A stretch of DNA of 64,000 nt from JAEULH01 sp963789785 (GTDB taxonomy: Bacteria > Pseudomonadota > Alphaproteobacteria > Rhodospirillales > Defluviicoccaceae), in contig CAWBNC010000019.1 in assembly GCA_963789785.1 (NCBI GenBank), positions 116,088-180,087 of the forward strand, given 5' to 3'. Each line of letters begins with the position of its first letter. Positions within the stretch are counted from its first letter, which is position 1. A program made the position numbers and the translations under genes. The notes under the pieces are model-generated. The model had not been told where the DNA came from, ran no database searches, and saw nothing but the letters and a program-made list of their open reading frames with translations. Below, piece by piece: positions 32,910 to 41,709 of this stretch.

Positions 32910-33327
32910 GCCGGGCCTTCCTTATAAACTCCCGCAATGGGGCATCATGACTTAGTGTATGCCGGGCCAGCCAATGATTGAAGTAGCGAGCGACCGCCGG
33001 CATGTCCGAGCGCACCAGAGCGCAGCCGAGACTTGAGACGAAATCCTCGGCATCTTGCTGCAGGCGCGCATGATCGGCCTTGTGAGTGACGCGGTCGGGA
33101 TAGTGCATCTCGCGCATGCACTCCTCCTCAAGAGCAAAGTGCCAGATCGCGTACATCAGGAAACTCCGAATCCGCTCCCGGATCGGCAAGACGGCCGCTT
33201 CAGTTTGACAAGCCCAAACGATGCGATTGTACAGATCGAAGAGTTCGCTGTGGGCCTCTTCGAGGCCCACAAGATCGTCAACCGCCCCGCATTCGAACGG
33301 AATTGGCTCTAGATACATGACCCGCAC
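32887..33327 (-). CDS. Hemerythrin-like protein
   Basis: 146 residues forming a four-helix hemerythrin-type bundle. Candidate di-iron ligands appear in order: His in EEAHSELF, His/Glu in WHFALEEECM, His in MHYPDRVTHKADH, and His/Asp in HTLSHDAPL. Bacterial hemerythrins bind O2 or NO or act as sensors. No signalling domain is attached. It is on the opposite strand to its neighbours and separates the two mutT-panE units; its last bases overlap the panE remnant. Confidence 0.82.
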   Translation of the reverse strand: MRVMYLEPIPFECGAVDDLVGLEEAHSELFDLYNRIVWACQTEAAVLPIRERIRSFLMYAIWHFALEEECMREMHYPDRVTHKADHARLQQDAEDFVSSLGCALVRSDMPAVARYFNHWLARHTLSHDAPLREFIRKARLNEAGST

Positions 33328-33615
33328 CCGCCGGTCTCAAGCTCAGCTGCGCAGCGCTACCTGGTCGCGACACCCCATTGTTTTCGGGTGAGCCTACTAT
33401 AGAATCTATTAGCGTACCTCGAACGGGTTGATCCGTAAAGCAGTCGATCGTGCCCGCCGGCTCTTCCTGCGAGTGCGCTCACTTCGACTCAGCGGCGAGG
33501 GGGGCCTGGGAGTAATTTCGCTTTCCGTTCTCATGCTCTCGATGGGCACTACAAGGTCGCGGCCGCCGGCGATCCGCTCCCACTCCTGCCGCTCCTGCTC
33601 GTTGCCGCCGTCGCC

Positions 33616-33984
33616 ATGGTCGATGTCGACGGCCGGGTGCTTCTGGCGCAGCGGCCTCCCGGCAAGGCGATGGCCGGGCTGTGGGAATTCCCCGGCGGCA
33701 AAGTGGATGCGGGCGAGACGCCGGAGGCCTGCGTCGTCCGCGAGCTTCGCGGGGAACTCGGGGTCGATATCACGCAGAGCTGCCTGGCGCCGTTCACCTT
33801 CGCCCCGCATCGCTACGACGAGGCGCATCTGCTCATGCCGCTCTACCTCTGCCGGGTGTGGAAGGGCACGCCGTACCCGCGCGAGGGCCAGGTGCTGAAG
33901 TGGCTGCGGCCGCGGGCGATGACCGCGCTGGCAATGCCGCCGGCGGATGCGCCGCTGGTCGCCATGCTGCGCGATTTTCTGTAG
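33616..33984 (+). CDS. MutT-type Nudix hydrolase, copy B, with an altered Nudix box
   Basis: A close duplicate of copy A (32296-32664); the two proteins differ at only a few positions. One change is in the catalytic box: copy A reads RELREELGV, copy B reads RELRGELGV (GAG to GGG). This removes one of the paired glutamates that bind metal in MutT-type enzymes, so activity is probably reduced or lost. The upstream beta-strand sequence is also present but without an obvious start codon. It is directly followed by intact panE. Confidence 0.8.
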   Translation: MVDVDGRVLLAQRPPGKAMAGLWEFPGGKVDAGETPEACVVRELRGELGVDITQSCLAPFTFAPHRYDEAHLLMPLYLCRVWKGTPYPREGQVLKWLRPRAMTALAMPPADAPLVAMLRDFL

Positions 33985-34033
33985 GTTTCCTCTCGGCCTG
34001 GAAAGCGGGCAAGGGAACCGGAAGGAGCGCGCG

Positions 34034-34975
34034 ATGAAGATCCTGTTCCTCGGCGCCGGCGCCACCGGCGGTTACTTCGGCGGCAGGATGGCGGCGGCCG
34101 GCGTTGACGCGGCCTTTCTCGTCCGACCGAAGCGTGCCGCCCGCCTGCGCGAGGGCCTGTTACGGATCGAGAGCCCGATGGGCGACCTGGCCGTGCCGGT
34201 CGCAGCCGTCACCGCCGACGCCATCGAGGCTCACGGCGCCGGCGCCTACGATCTCGTCGTCCTGAGCTGCAAGGCCTTCGACCTCGACGACGCTATTGCA
34301 TCCATCAAACCGGCCGTGGGCGCGCAGACGCAGATCCTGCCGCTGCTCAACGGCATGGCTCACCTGGACCGGCTCGACGCCGCTTTCGGTGCGGACCGGG
34401 TGCTCGGCGGCCTGTGCCAGATCGCCGCGACGCTGGCGGCGGACGGGACGATCCGCCACCTCAACCAGACGCATCTGCTGGTGTTCGGCGCGCGCCGGCC
34501 CGACCAGGAGCCGTTGTGCGCCGAGCTGGCGCGCGAAGTCGGCCGCGCCGCCTTCGAGATGCGCCACAGCGACGACATCGTCCTCGAGATGTGGGAGAAG
34601 TGGGTCATGCTCGCCTCGCTGGCGGCGGTGACCTGCCTGATGCGCGCGACCATCGGCGATATCGTCGCCGCTCCCCATGGTCAGGCGATCGTCACCGAGA
34701 CTCTTGCCGAGTGCGCCGAGATCGCCGCCGCCGCCGGGTTCGCGCCGCGCGAAGACACGTTGACCCGGATCCGCGGCCTGCTCACCGAGCTGGGATCGAC
34801 TTTCGCAGCCTCGATGCTGCGCGATGTCGAGGCCGGCAACCGGGTCGAGGCGGACCACATCCTGGGCGACCTGATCGCCCGCGCCGACGCCGGCGGGGTT
34901 TTCACCCCGCGCCTGCGCACCGCCTACTGCCACCTCAAGGCTTACGAAAACCGCCGCGGCCGGGAGGGGGCGTAG
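34034..34975 (+). CDS. panE: 2-dehydropantoate 2-reductase family protein (intact copy)
   Basis: A 313-residue ketopantoate reductase-family enzyme. The NADP-binding glycine motif is FLGAGATGGYFGG (residues 5-17). The catalytic Lys region is LSCKAFD, and the C-terminal ApbA domain contains WEKWVMLASLAAVTCLMR. PanE reduces ketopantoate for pantothenate synthesis, though the family includes broader ketoacid reductases. It is the complete version of a gene found truncated at 32718 and 35674. A GGAAGGAGCG ribosome site precedes ATG 34034. Confidence 0.9.
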   Translation: MKILFLGAGATGGYFGGRMAAAGVDAAFLVRPKRAARLREGLLRIESPMGDLAVPVAAVTADAIEAHGAGAYDLVVLSCKAFDLDDAIASIKPAVGAQTQILPLLNGMAHLDRLDAAFGADRVLGGLCQIAATLAADGTIRHLNQTHLLVFGARRPDQEPLCAELAREVGRAAFEMRHSDDIVLEMWEKWVMLASLAAVTCLMRATIGDIVAAPHGQAIVTETLAECAEIAAAAGFAPREDTLTRIRGLLTELGSTFAASMLRDVEAGNRVEADHILGDLIARADAGGVFTPRLRTAYCHLKAYENRRGREGA

Positions 34976-35021
34976 GCCTGGATCGATGATCTGCTCGCCA
35001 ACATCCTTCGGCGATGCTACG

Positions 35022-35031
35022 TTACATGTAA
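35022..35031. promoter_or_regulatory. Palindrome upstream of the toxin-antitoxin pair
   Basis: TTACATGTAA is a perfect 10-base palindrome 18 bases before the antitoxin start. MazE-type antitoxins commonly repress their own promoter through such sites, so this is a candidate operator. The same palindrome is duplicated at 36341-36350. Confidence 0.45.
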
Positions 35032-35049
35032 TCAGGTTGAGGGTTCGCT

Positions 35050-35289
35050 ATGGGAGCGGCATCAGGCTCCAGGCCGACGCGCGAAAAGGTGCGTGCACAC
35101 CGCGAGCGGCTGCGTGGGCAGGGCTTGCGCCCCATCCAGATCTGGGTGCCCGACGTGCGCTCCCCTGACTTTCGTTCCGAAGCGCACCGCCAGTCGGCGG
35201 CGGTTGCCGGCAGTGCCCACGCGTTCGAGGATCAGGCATTCATCAACGCGGTGTCCGCCATGGACTTCGAAGACCATGGTGATGAATGA
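35050..35289 (+). CDS. Antitoxin of the MazE-like (DUF3018) family
   Basis: 79 residues. The core REKVRAHRERLRGQGLRPIQ followed by WVPDVRSPDF is the signature of the small antitoxin family called MazE-family/DUF3018. The acidic C terminus (AFINAVSAMDFEDHGDE) would bind the toxin. The stop overlaps the toxin start (ATGA). It would neutralise the downstream PemK/MazF-type nuclease and repress the promoter. Confidence 0.88.
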   Translation: MGAASGSRPTREKVRAHRERLRGQGLRPIQIWVPDVRSPDFRSEAHRQSAAVAGSAHAFEDQAFINAVSAMDFEDHGDE

Positions 35290-35639
35290 GGCGAGGCGGC
35301 ATCTGGACCGTAGCCGGCGGCAACAACTACGCAGGTAAGCCGCGACCCGTCGTCATCGTGCAGGATGACCGATTCGATGCGACCAACTCGATCACCGTTT
35401 GTGCTTTCACCACGGATGAGACGGAGGCGCCGCTGTTCCGGCTTTTCGTGCAGCCGAATGAGCGCAACGGCCTGCGTGCGCCATGCCGGATGATGGTCGA
35501 CAAAATCACTGCCATCCCGAAGTCCAAGGTCGGCATTCATGTCGGCAGGCTGGATGACGAAGATATCGTGCGGCTCAATCAGGCGATCTTGATGTTCCTC
35601 GGCTTGGCCGTGTCACCGAGAAGGGGCAGGAAAAGATGA
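35286..35639 (+). CDS. PemK/MazF-type endoribonuclease toxin
   Basis: 117 residues with the PemK/MazF fold. GGIWTVAGG, then the KPRPVVIVQDDRFD segment with the conserved Arg-Pro, then CAFTTDETEAP, MMVDKITAIPKSKVG and GRLDDEDIVRLNQAI. These toxins cut mRNA at short sequences and slow growth when the antitoxin is lost. It overlaps the antitoxin gene by four bases. The pair sits between a complete panE and a duplicated 3' part of panE. Confidence 0.9.
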   Translation: MRRGGIWTVAGGNNYAGKPRPVVIVQDDRFDATNSITVCAFTTDETEAPLFRLFVQPNERNGLRAPCRMMVDKITAIPKSKVGIHVGRLDDEDIVRLNQAILMFLGLAVSPRRGRKR

Positions 35640-35673
35640 AACGCGTACCGACTGAGGTTAATCCGGGCACGGC

Positions 35674-36294
35674 ATGGCTCACCTAGACCGGCTCGACGCC
35701 GCTTTCGGTGCGGACCGGGTGCTCGGCGGCCTGTGCCAGATCGTCGCGACGCTGGCGGCGGACGGGACGATCCGCCACCTCAACCAGACGCATCTGCTGG
35801 TGTTCGGCGCGCGCCGGCCCGACCAGGAGCCGTTGTGCGCCGAGCTGGCGCGCGAAGTCGGCCGCGCCGCCTTCGAGATGCGCCACAGCGACGACATCGT
35901 CCTCGAGATGTGGGAGAAGTGGGTCATGCTCGCCTCGCTGGCGGCGGTGACCTGCCTGATGCGCGCGACCATCGGCGATATCGTCGCCGCTCCCCATGGT
36001 CAGGCGATCGTCACCGAGACTCTTGCCGAGTGCGCCGAGATCGCCACCGCCGCCGGGTTCGCGCCGCGCGAAGACACGTTGACCCGGATCCGCGGCCTGC
36101 TCACCGAGCTGGGATCGACTTTCGCAGCCTCGATGCTGCGCGATGTCGAGGCCGGCAACCGGGTCGAGGCGGACCACATCCTGGGCGACCTGATCGCCCG
36201 CGCCGACGCCGGCGGGGTTTTCACCCCGCGCCTGCGCACCGCCTACTGCCACCTCAAGGCTTACGAAAACCGCCGCGGCCGGGAGGGGGCGTAG
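35674..36294 (+). pseudogene. 5'-truncated panE copy (copy C)
   Basis: It encodes the panE protein from MAHLDRLDAAFG to the end, lacking the whole NADP-binding domain. The ATG is internal to the original gene. The sequence is nearly identical to 34355-34975, with one Ala-to-Val and one Ala-to-Thr change. It has no cofactor site, so it cannot be a functional reductase. Confidence 0.88.
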
Positions 36295-36368
36295 GCCTGG
36301 ATCGATGATCTGCTCGCCAACATCCTTCGGCGATGCTACGTTACATGTAACCAGGTTGAGGGTTCGCT

Positions 36369-36441
36369 ATGGGAGCGGCATCAGGCTCCAGGCCGACGCG
36401 CGAAAAGGTGCGTGCACACCGCGAGCGGCTGCGTGGGCAGG
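36369..36441 (+). pseudogene. Truncated antitoxin copy
   Basis: The first 24 codons of the MazE-like antitoxin (REKVRAHRERLRGQ) are repeated, then the sequence switches to unrelated DNA. The upstream palindrome at 36341-36350 is kept. No toxin copy follows. Any product would lack the toxin-binding tail. Confidence 0.85.
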
Positions 36442-36444
36442 CGA

Positions 36445-36840
36445 TCAAGCGGCAGTCCGTGCCAGATCGGCTCTCCGCCTCATCAGCACGCCTAACACCA
36501 ACGCCGCCAGCAGCAATGCCGGAACGTCACCGACAAGGTGGCCACGCTGCATCGGCTGAGCGAGCGCTTCGACCCCCATTACCACCGCGTGCACTACGCT
36601 CGACCAAACCGCGAACCAGATCAGCGACGCGTTCTTCGCGGGATTTTTCGCCGCGCGGATCAGGAAAATGCCGAGCGTCGCATACACGCCGACGATCATC
36701 ATAAAATAGTTGTTCGCGACAGGCATGCCCTCATGCCATGCCCAGCCCGACGGCCAGAACATCGCAAGTGGATATATCAGGCAAAAAGTTACGCCGAAGA
36801 CGATCAGGGCGATCGACAAGAGACGATTGGGAGGTGCCAT
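36445..36840 (-). CDS. Small four-helix membrane protein, DUF6632-like
   Basis: 131 residues with four hydrophobic segments: IALIVFGVTFCLIYPLAMFW, YFMMIVGVYATLGIFLI, ASLIWFAVWSSVVHAVVMG and ALLLAALVLGVLM. The motif set (YPL-FWPSGW-WH, NYFMMIVGVYATLG, NPAKNASLIWF) matches small integral membrane proteins that I believe are labelled DUF6632. The function is unknown. Its 3' end abuts the duplication breakpoint. It lies between the toxin-antitoxin block and tRNA-Ser. Confidence 0.72.
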   Translation of the reverse strand: MAPPNRLLSIALIVFGVTFCLIYPLAMFWPSGWAWHEGMPVANNYFMMIVGVYATLGIFLIRAAKNPAKNASLIWFAVWSSVVHAVVMGVEALAQPMQRGHLVGDVPALLLAALVLGVLMRRRADLARTAA

Positions 36841-37086
36841 GGCGCCATGCTCCTCAAAGGATCGGCAAATCAGGCCTCCATCATGACAACGTTTACCAGA
36901 GCCAGAACGCGATGTCTATTGAGGGCATGGCTGCGCGCTCAGTCCCAACAACCTTCCTGCAAGTGCGGGATCACGTACAAGGATGGTGGACCAGATGAAC
37001 GGCGGCTCTTCTGTCCAGCCGCGTGAAGGCGGCACGTCAAATTCGTCTGTGGGCAGACCTTCGCCTCGGCTCGGGCTCGGTGGCGC

Positions 37087-37174
37087 TGGCGGAGGGAGTG
37101 GGATTCGAACCCACGACACCTATTGGTGAACACGCTCTCCAGGCGTGCGCCTTAAACCGCTCGGCCATCCCTCC
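37087..37174 (-). tRNA. tRNA-Ser (anticodon GGA)
   Basis: The reverse strand reads GGAGGGATGGCCGAGCGG, then a stem with loop CTGGAGA (anticodon GGA), a long variable arm, the T-loop GTTCGAATC and the 3' acceptor ending CTCCCTCC-G-CCA. The acceptor arms pair fully and CCA is encoded. Class II structure with a long variable arm fits serine. Confidence 0.95.
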
Positions 37175-37405
37175 ATTGCGTCCGTAGGCGGTTTCCGGCC
37201 GCCGCCCTTCGCGCCCGAAGCCTAGCCGAGCGGCGTTCGCCCCGCAACGGACTTGGCGCCGCCCGATGCCGCCTCCGCCCGCCCCCAAACGCGTTGGCGC
37301 CGACGCACTCGTGCGCGCGGCAGCCGACGCCGCGGTTGAAAGCGAGGCTTTCACATTGGCTTCAGGAATGATATCAAGACGTTCTGCCAAGAAAGGGGAC
37401 AAGAA

Positions 37406-38110
37406 ATGGCAGCCAACGCCCATGGCGTCATCCAGGCTATTGTTCGCGCCCTTGAAGAACCGCCGGCGCGCGAGCGCCGCTTGCGCAAACCGACCGTCAC
37501 CATCTCGCGGACCATCGGCAGCGGCGGCAACCATATCGCCGAGCGCGTCGCCGCCGGTCTCGGCGTCGACCTGTACGGCTCGGAAGTCATTACCGGGATC
37601 GCCGCCGAAGCCAACGTGAGCCCCGCGCTCATTGCCCAGTTGGAGGAGAAGCTCGACGCGGTCGACGCCTGGATCTACTCCGCCGTGTTCGGCAAGCACG
37701 TATCGCGCGACGAATACGTGCATTTCCTCTCGACCGTCATCCGCGGCCTCTATCACACCGGCGGCGTCATCGTCGGCCGCGGCAGCCATGTGATCCTTGC
37801 CGGTCGCGACGTGCTCAGGGTGCGCATCGTCGGCTCGGTCGAGGCTTGCGCGACCCGGCTGTCCGAGGATGAGGCGATGAGCTACGCCGAGGCCAAACGC
37901 AAGGTCCAGGACAGCAACAAGCGCCGCGGCAAGTTCATCTGGGATCTGTTCCACAGCCGCTATAACGATCCGACCAACTTCGATCTGATCGTCAACACCG
38001 ATTACTTCCGCAAGCTGGACGAGGTCGTCGACATCATCATGCTGGCGGTCAAGGCCCGCGGGCTGGACCGTCGTCCGCATCCGGAAGAGGCCGGCGCGGC
38101 CGGCGAGTGA
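37406..38110 (+). CDS. Cytidylate kinase-like protein
   Basis: 234 residues of the cytidylate kinase-like (AAA_33/CMK-like) family. The P-loop-like segment is SRTIGSGGNHIAERVA, followed by GVDLYGSEVI, VIVGRGSHVIL and a C-terminal region with FDLIVNTDYF. It is not the canonical Cmk, which is shorter and has GPxGxGKS. The physiological substrate is unknown. An AAAGGGG ribosome site precedes ATG 37406. A strong hairpin follows the gene. Confidence 0.82.
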   Translation: MAANAHGVIQAIVRALEEPPARERRLRKPTVTISRTIGSGGNHIAERVAAGLGVDLYGSEVITGIAAEANVSPALIAQLEEKLDAVDAWIYSAVFGKHVSRDEYVHFLSTVIRGLYHTGGVIVGRGSHVILAGRDVLRVRIVGSVEACATRLSEDEAMSYAEAKRKVQDSNKRRGKFIWDLFHSRYNDPTNFDLIVNTDYFRKLDEVVDIIMLAVKARGLDRRPHPEEAGAAGE

Positions 38111-38128
38111 CGCCGTCCGCTGCTTCTT

Positions 38129-38158
38129 CCTCTCCCTTCGGGCCCCGCGCGGGAGAGG
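38129..38158. terminator. Hairpin between the converging kinase-like gene and lepA
   Basis: A perfect 8-base stem, CCTCTCCC with GGGAGAGG, and a 14-base GC-rich loop. It lies between two converging gene ends, as expected of a bidirectional terminator. Confidence 0.55.
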
Positions 38159-38185
38159 GCCGGGGTGAGGGGTGTCGCATGATGC

Positions 38186-39987
38186 TCAGCCGCCGTCCAT
38201 CTTCAGCGCGGCGATGAACGCCGATTGCGGGATCTCGACCTTGCCGAACTGGCGCATCCGCTTCTTGCCGGCCTTCTGCTTTTCGAGAAGCTTGCGTTTG
38301 CGGGTGATGTCGCCGCCGTAGCACTTGGCGGTGACGTCCTTGCGCATGGCGCTGATGGTCTCGCGGGCGACGACATTGCCGCCGATCGCCGCCTGGATCG
38401 GGATCTTGAACATCTGCCGGGGTATCAGGTCCTTCAGCCGCTGGCAGATCGCCCGCCCGCGGGCCTCGGCGTGGCTGCGATCGCAGATGAACGACAGCGC
38501 ATCGACCGGCTCGGCATTGATGAGAATGCTGATCCGGACCAGGTCGCCGGTGCTGAACCCGTCCATCTCGTAGTCGAAGCTGGCGTAGCCGCGCGAGACC
38601 GACTTGAGCCGGTCGTAGAAGTCGAACACGACCTCGTTCAGCGGTAGCCGGTAGATCGCCATCGCCATGGTCCCGCTGTAGGTCAGCTCCTTCTGCTCGC
38701 CGCGGCGTTCGGTGCAGAGCTGGAGGATGGCGCCGAGATAGGTGTCGGGAACCAGAATGGTAGCCCGGATCCAGGGCTCATCGAGCCGGGCGATGCGTAC
38801 CGGGTCCGGCATATCGGCCGGGTTGTGGATCTCCCGCATGGTTCCGTCGGTCAGATAGACCCGGTAAACGACGCTGGGCGCGGTCGCGATGAGATCGAGG
38901 TTGAACTCGCGGTAGAGCCGCTCCTGGACGATTTCGAGATGGAGCAGGCCGAGGAAGCCGCAGCGGAAACCGGAACCCAGCGCCGCCGACATCTCCGGTT
39001 CGAAGTGGAAGCTGGAATCGTTTAGCCGCAGCCGCCCGAGCGACTCGCGCAGATCCTCGAAATCTGCGGCGTCGGTCGGGAACAGACCGCAGAAGACGAC
39101 CGGCACCGACGGCTTGAAGCCAGGGAGCGCCGCCGCCGCGGGCCGCCGATCCTCGGTGATGGTGTCGCCGACATCGGTGTCGGCGACCGCCTTGATGCCG
39201 GCGGTAATGAAGCCCATTTCGCCGGGCCCGAGGCTGTCGACCTGCTCGGTCTTCGGCGTGAAGATGCCGACCTGCTCGACCTGATGGGTCGTACCGGCCG
39301 CCATCATCCGGATCCGCATCCCTTGCGCACGCACCCGTCCTTGATCCGGACGAGAATGATGACGCCGAGGTAGGGGTCGTACCAGCTGTCGACCAGCAAC
39401 GCCTTCAGCGGCGCTCCGGCATCGCCCTGCGGCGGCGGCAGACGGGCGATCAGAGCTTCGAGGAGGGCCGGGACGCCGACGCCGGTCTTCGCCGAAACGT
39501 GAATCGCGCCGCCGGCGTCAAGGCCGATCACCTCCTCGATCTGGCGACAGATCCGCTCCGGCTCGGCGGCCGGGAGGTCGACCTTGTTGAGGACCGGGAT
39601 GATCTCGTGACCGCTCTCGATCGCCAGATAGGCATTGGCCAGCGTCTGCGCCTCGACGCCCTGGGACGCATCGACCACCAGAAGCGAGCCCTCGCAGGCG
39701 GCCAGGCTGCGGCTGACCTCGTAGGCGAAGTCGACGTGGCCCGGCGTGTCCATCAGATTGAGCGTGTAGGTCCGGCCGTCGCCGGCGGCGTAGAGCAGGC
39801 GCACTGTCTGCGCCTTGATGGTGATGCCGCGTTCGCGCTCGATCTCCATCGAGTCGAGAACCTGTTCGCGCATCTCGCGCTCGCTGAGCCCGCCGCAATG
39901 CTGGATCAGGCGGTCGGCCAGGGTCGACTTGCCATGATCGATGTGGGCGATGATGGCGAAGTTGCGGATGAGCGAAAGCTCGGTCAT
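38186..39987 (-). CDS. lepA: Elongation factor 4, LepA (one frameshift)
   Basis: A translational GTPase of about 600 residues that acts on stalled or mis-translocated ribosomes. G1 is AHIDHGKST, G3 is DTPGHVDF, G4 is NKVD. The C-terminal unique domain (KCYGGDITRKRKLLEKQKAG) is complete. The frame changes near 39325 between ILVRIKDG and the continuing segment RIRMM. ATG 39987 (MTELSLIRNF) is the conserved start. Confidence 0.94.
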
Positions 39988-40043
39988 GGCCCGGCTTCTA
40001 CCATCGCCGGAGGGGCGGCGCCAGAGCCCCATGGCTGCCGCGC

Positions 40044-40934
40044 CTAGAGATCGGGCGGCTCCAGCTTGCGCTGGCGGCAGGCGGCGAGAACGGTGTTGCG
40101 CATCAGCGACGCCACCGTCATCGGCCCGACCCCGCCCGGAACCGGCGTGATTGCGCCGGCAACCTTGCGCGCCTCTTCGTAATCGACGTCGCCGACGAGA
40201 CGGGTCTTGTTGTCCGCCAGCGGCATCCGGGTGATGCCGACGTCGATGACCACGGCGCCCGGCTTGATCCAGTCGCCCTTGACCATCTCCGGGCGTCCCG
40301 CCGCGGCGATGAGAATGTCGGCCTGCCGGCACTCCGCCGGCAGCTCGCGGGTGCGCGAATGCACCATGGTGACGGTGCAGTCGGCGGCGAGCAGCAGCTG
40401 CGCCATGGGCTTGCCGACGATGTTGGAGCGGCCGAGAACGACCGCCTTCAGCCCGGCCAGATCGGGCCGCTGGCTGCGGATCAGCTTCATGCAGCCGGAC
40501 GGAGTGCACGGCACGATCGCCTGGCTGTCGCCGGTCACCAGCCGTCCGGCGTTGATGACATTGAACCCGTCGACGTCCTTGTCCGGATCGATCGCGGTGA
40601 TTACCGCGTCGGTGCGGATCTGCGCCGGCAGCGGCAGCTGGACGAGAATGCCGTGGACATTGACGTCGATGTTCAGGCCGTGGATGAGGGTCAGCAGGTC
40701 TTCCTCGCGGACCTCGGCGGGAAGATGATGCGAGAACGACTTTATGCCGTTCTCCTCGCACTGGCGGGTCTTACTGCGGACGTAGACGGAGCTGGCGTCG
40801 TTCGAGCCGACGAGGACGACCGCGAGACCGGGCACCAGCCGATAGGACTTGCGGAGGTGGGTGACCTCGTCGCGGATCGCGCGATTGAGCTTCTGGGCAA
40901 CGGCCCGCCCGTCGATGATTTCAGCCCAATTCAT
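40044..40934 (-). CDS. folD: Methylenetetrahydrofolate dehydrogenase/cyclohydrolase FolD
   Basis: An intact 296-residue bifunctional folate enzyme interconverting methylene-, methenyl- and formyl-THF. Diagnostic stretches are YVRSKTRQCEENGI (with the active-site lysine), GILVQLPLP, DPDKDVDGF and the NADP motif VVLGRSNIVGKP. The end has PVPGGVGPMTVASLM. It overlaps the stop of the DUF167 gene by four bases. Confidence 0.96.
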   Translation of the reverse strand: MNWAEIIDGRAVAQKLNRAIRDEVTHLRKSYRLVPGLAVVLVGSNDASSVYVRSKTRQCEENGIKSFSHHLPAEVREEDLLTLIHGLNIDVNVHGILVQLPLPAQIRTDAVITAIDPDKDVDGFNVINAGRLVTGDSQAIVPCTPSGCMKLIRSQRPDLAGLKAVVLGRSNIVGKPMAQLLLAADCTVTMVHSRTRELPAECRQADILIAAAGRPEMVKGDWIKPGAVVIDVGITRMPLADNKTRLVGDVDYEEARKVAGAITPVPGGVGPMTVASLMRNTVLAACRQRKLEPPDL

Positions 40935-41296
40935 CGCCGGCTCCTCGATCGGATCGCCGATGGCACCGCGGGGGCGCCACCGGCAACGCCGAGCTTCGCC
41001 GCCAGGGCTTCCGCATCGCCGAGGATGGAGACCACCTTGTCGCGACCGCCCGCGCCGGCGACGACGGCAAGGGCCGATTTCGGCAGGCGCCAGGTCCGGG
41101 CGAGAAGCCTGATCATCGCGGCGTTGGCCTTGCCGTCATGGGGCGCTGCGGTGACATGCACTCGCAGACGAGGGCCGCGGCCGTCATCGACGACCTCGCC
41201 GATGCGCTCCGCCGCGGCGCGCGGGATCACGTGAACGCTCAGGCGCAGTCCGTCGGTGGCGCGTGAGAGCGGCAGGGTCGCGGAGTTGGTTGTCAT
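40931..41296 (-). CDS. DUF167 (YggU) family protein
   Basis: 121 residues. The core VIPRAAAERIGEV, then LRVHVTAAPHDGKANAAMIRLLA, then GGRDKVVSILG is the DUF167/YggU signature. The function is unknown. It commonly sits next to yggT, as here. The C-terminal 20 residues are a basic, low-complexity extension that overlaps the folD start. Confidence 0.88.
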   Translation of the reverse strand: MTTNSATLPLSRATDGLRLSVHVIPRAAAERIGEVVDDGRGPRLRVHVTAAPHDGKANAAMIRLLARTWRLPKSALAVVAGAGGRDKVVSILGDAEALAAKLGVAGGAPAVPSAIRSRSRR

Positions 41297-41311
41297 GCCG
41301 GGTGCGGCGGA

Positions 41312-41615
41312 TCAGTAGGCAATCGATACGGCGAGTCTGGGCGAGAACCTGCTGCAGGAATATGAGCAGCAGGATGAGGATGAGTGGCGAAATGTCGATT
41401 CCGCCGAGGTTCGGAACGACGCTGCGGATCGGCCGCAACAGGGGCTCGGTGATCCGATGGAGGAAGTCGCCGACCATATAGACGAAGCGATTGCCGGTGT
41501 TGACGACCTGGAAGGCGACCAGCCAGCTCAGCACGGCGCTGATGATCAGCGCCCAGATGAGCAACTCAATGACGGTCGAGATGAGCCAGAAGAGGGGACC
41601 GATGATGACGTCCAT
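41312..41615 (-). CDS. YggT-family membrane protein
   Basis: About 100 residues with two hydrophobic segments separated by a loop (WLISTVIELLIWALIISAVLSW; PLILILLLIFLQQVL). The loop has FLHRITEPLLRPIRSVVPNLGGIDISP, the hallmark of YggT. As read, the frame runs on to 41184, overlapping DUF167 by 113 bases. A one-base shift near 41340 gives a stop at 41312, sixteen bases before the DUF167 start. I prefer this shorter end as the natural one. Confidence 0.82.
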
Positions 41616-41709
41616 GCCCTGTACGCAGCTGAAGCGGGAAAAGTCGGCGGTACCCTAGCTGCGCGCTTCGGGCCGCGCAAGCGGGAGTCCGATCCCGGGT
41701 TGAAGCGGG

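Larger units (their letters stand above)
35669..36441 (+). repeat. 773-bp direct duplication of 34350-35122
   Basis: This segment repeats 34350-35122 at a constant offset of 1319 bases with only about four substitutions seen by eye. It carries the 3' two thirds of panE, the intergenic region with the palindrome and the first 24 codons of the antitoxin. It begins at ACGGCATGGCTCACCT, which is present at both breakpoints, and it ends inside the antitoxin gene after GTGGGCAGG. The near identity indicates a recent event. Confidence 0.9.
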
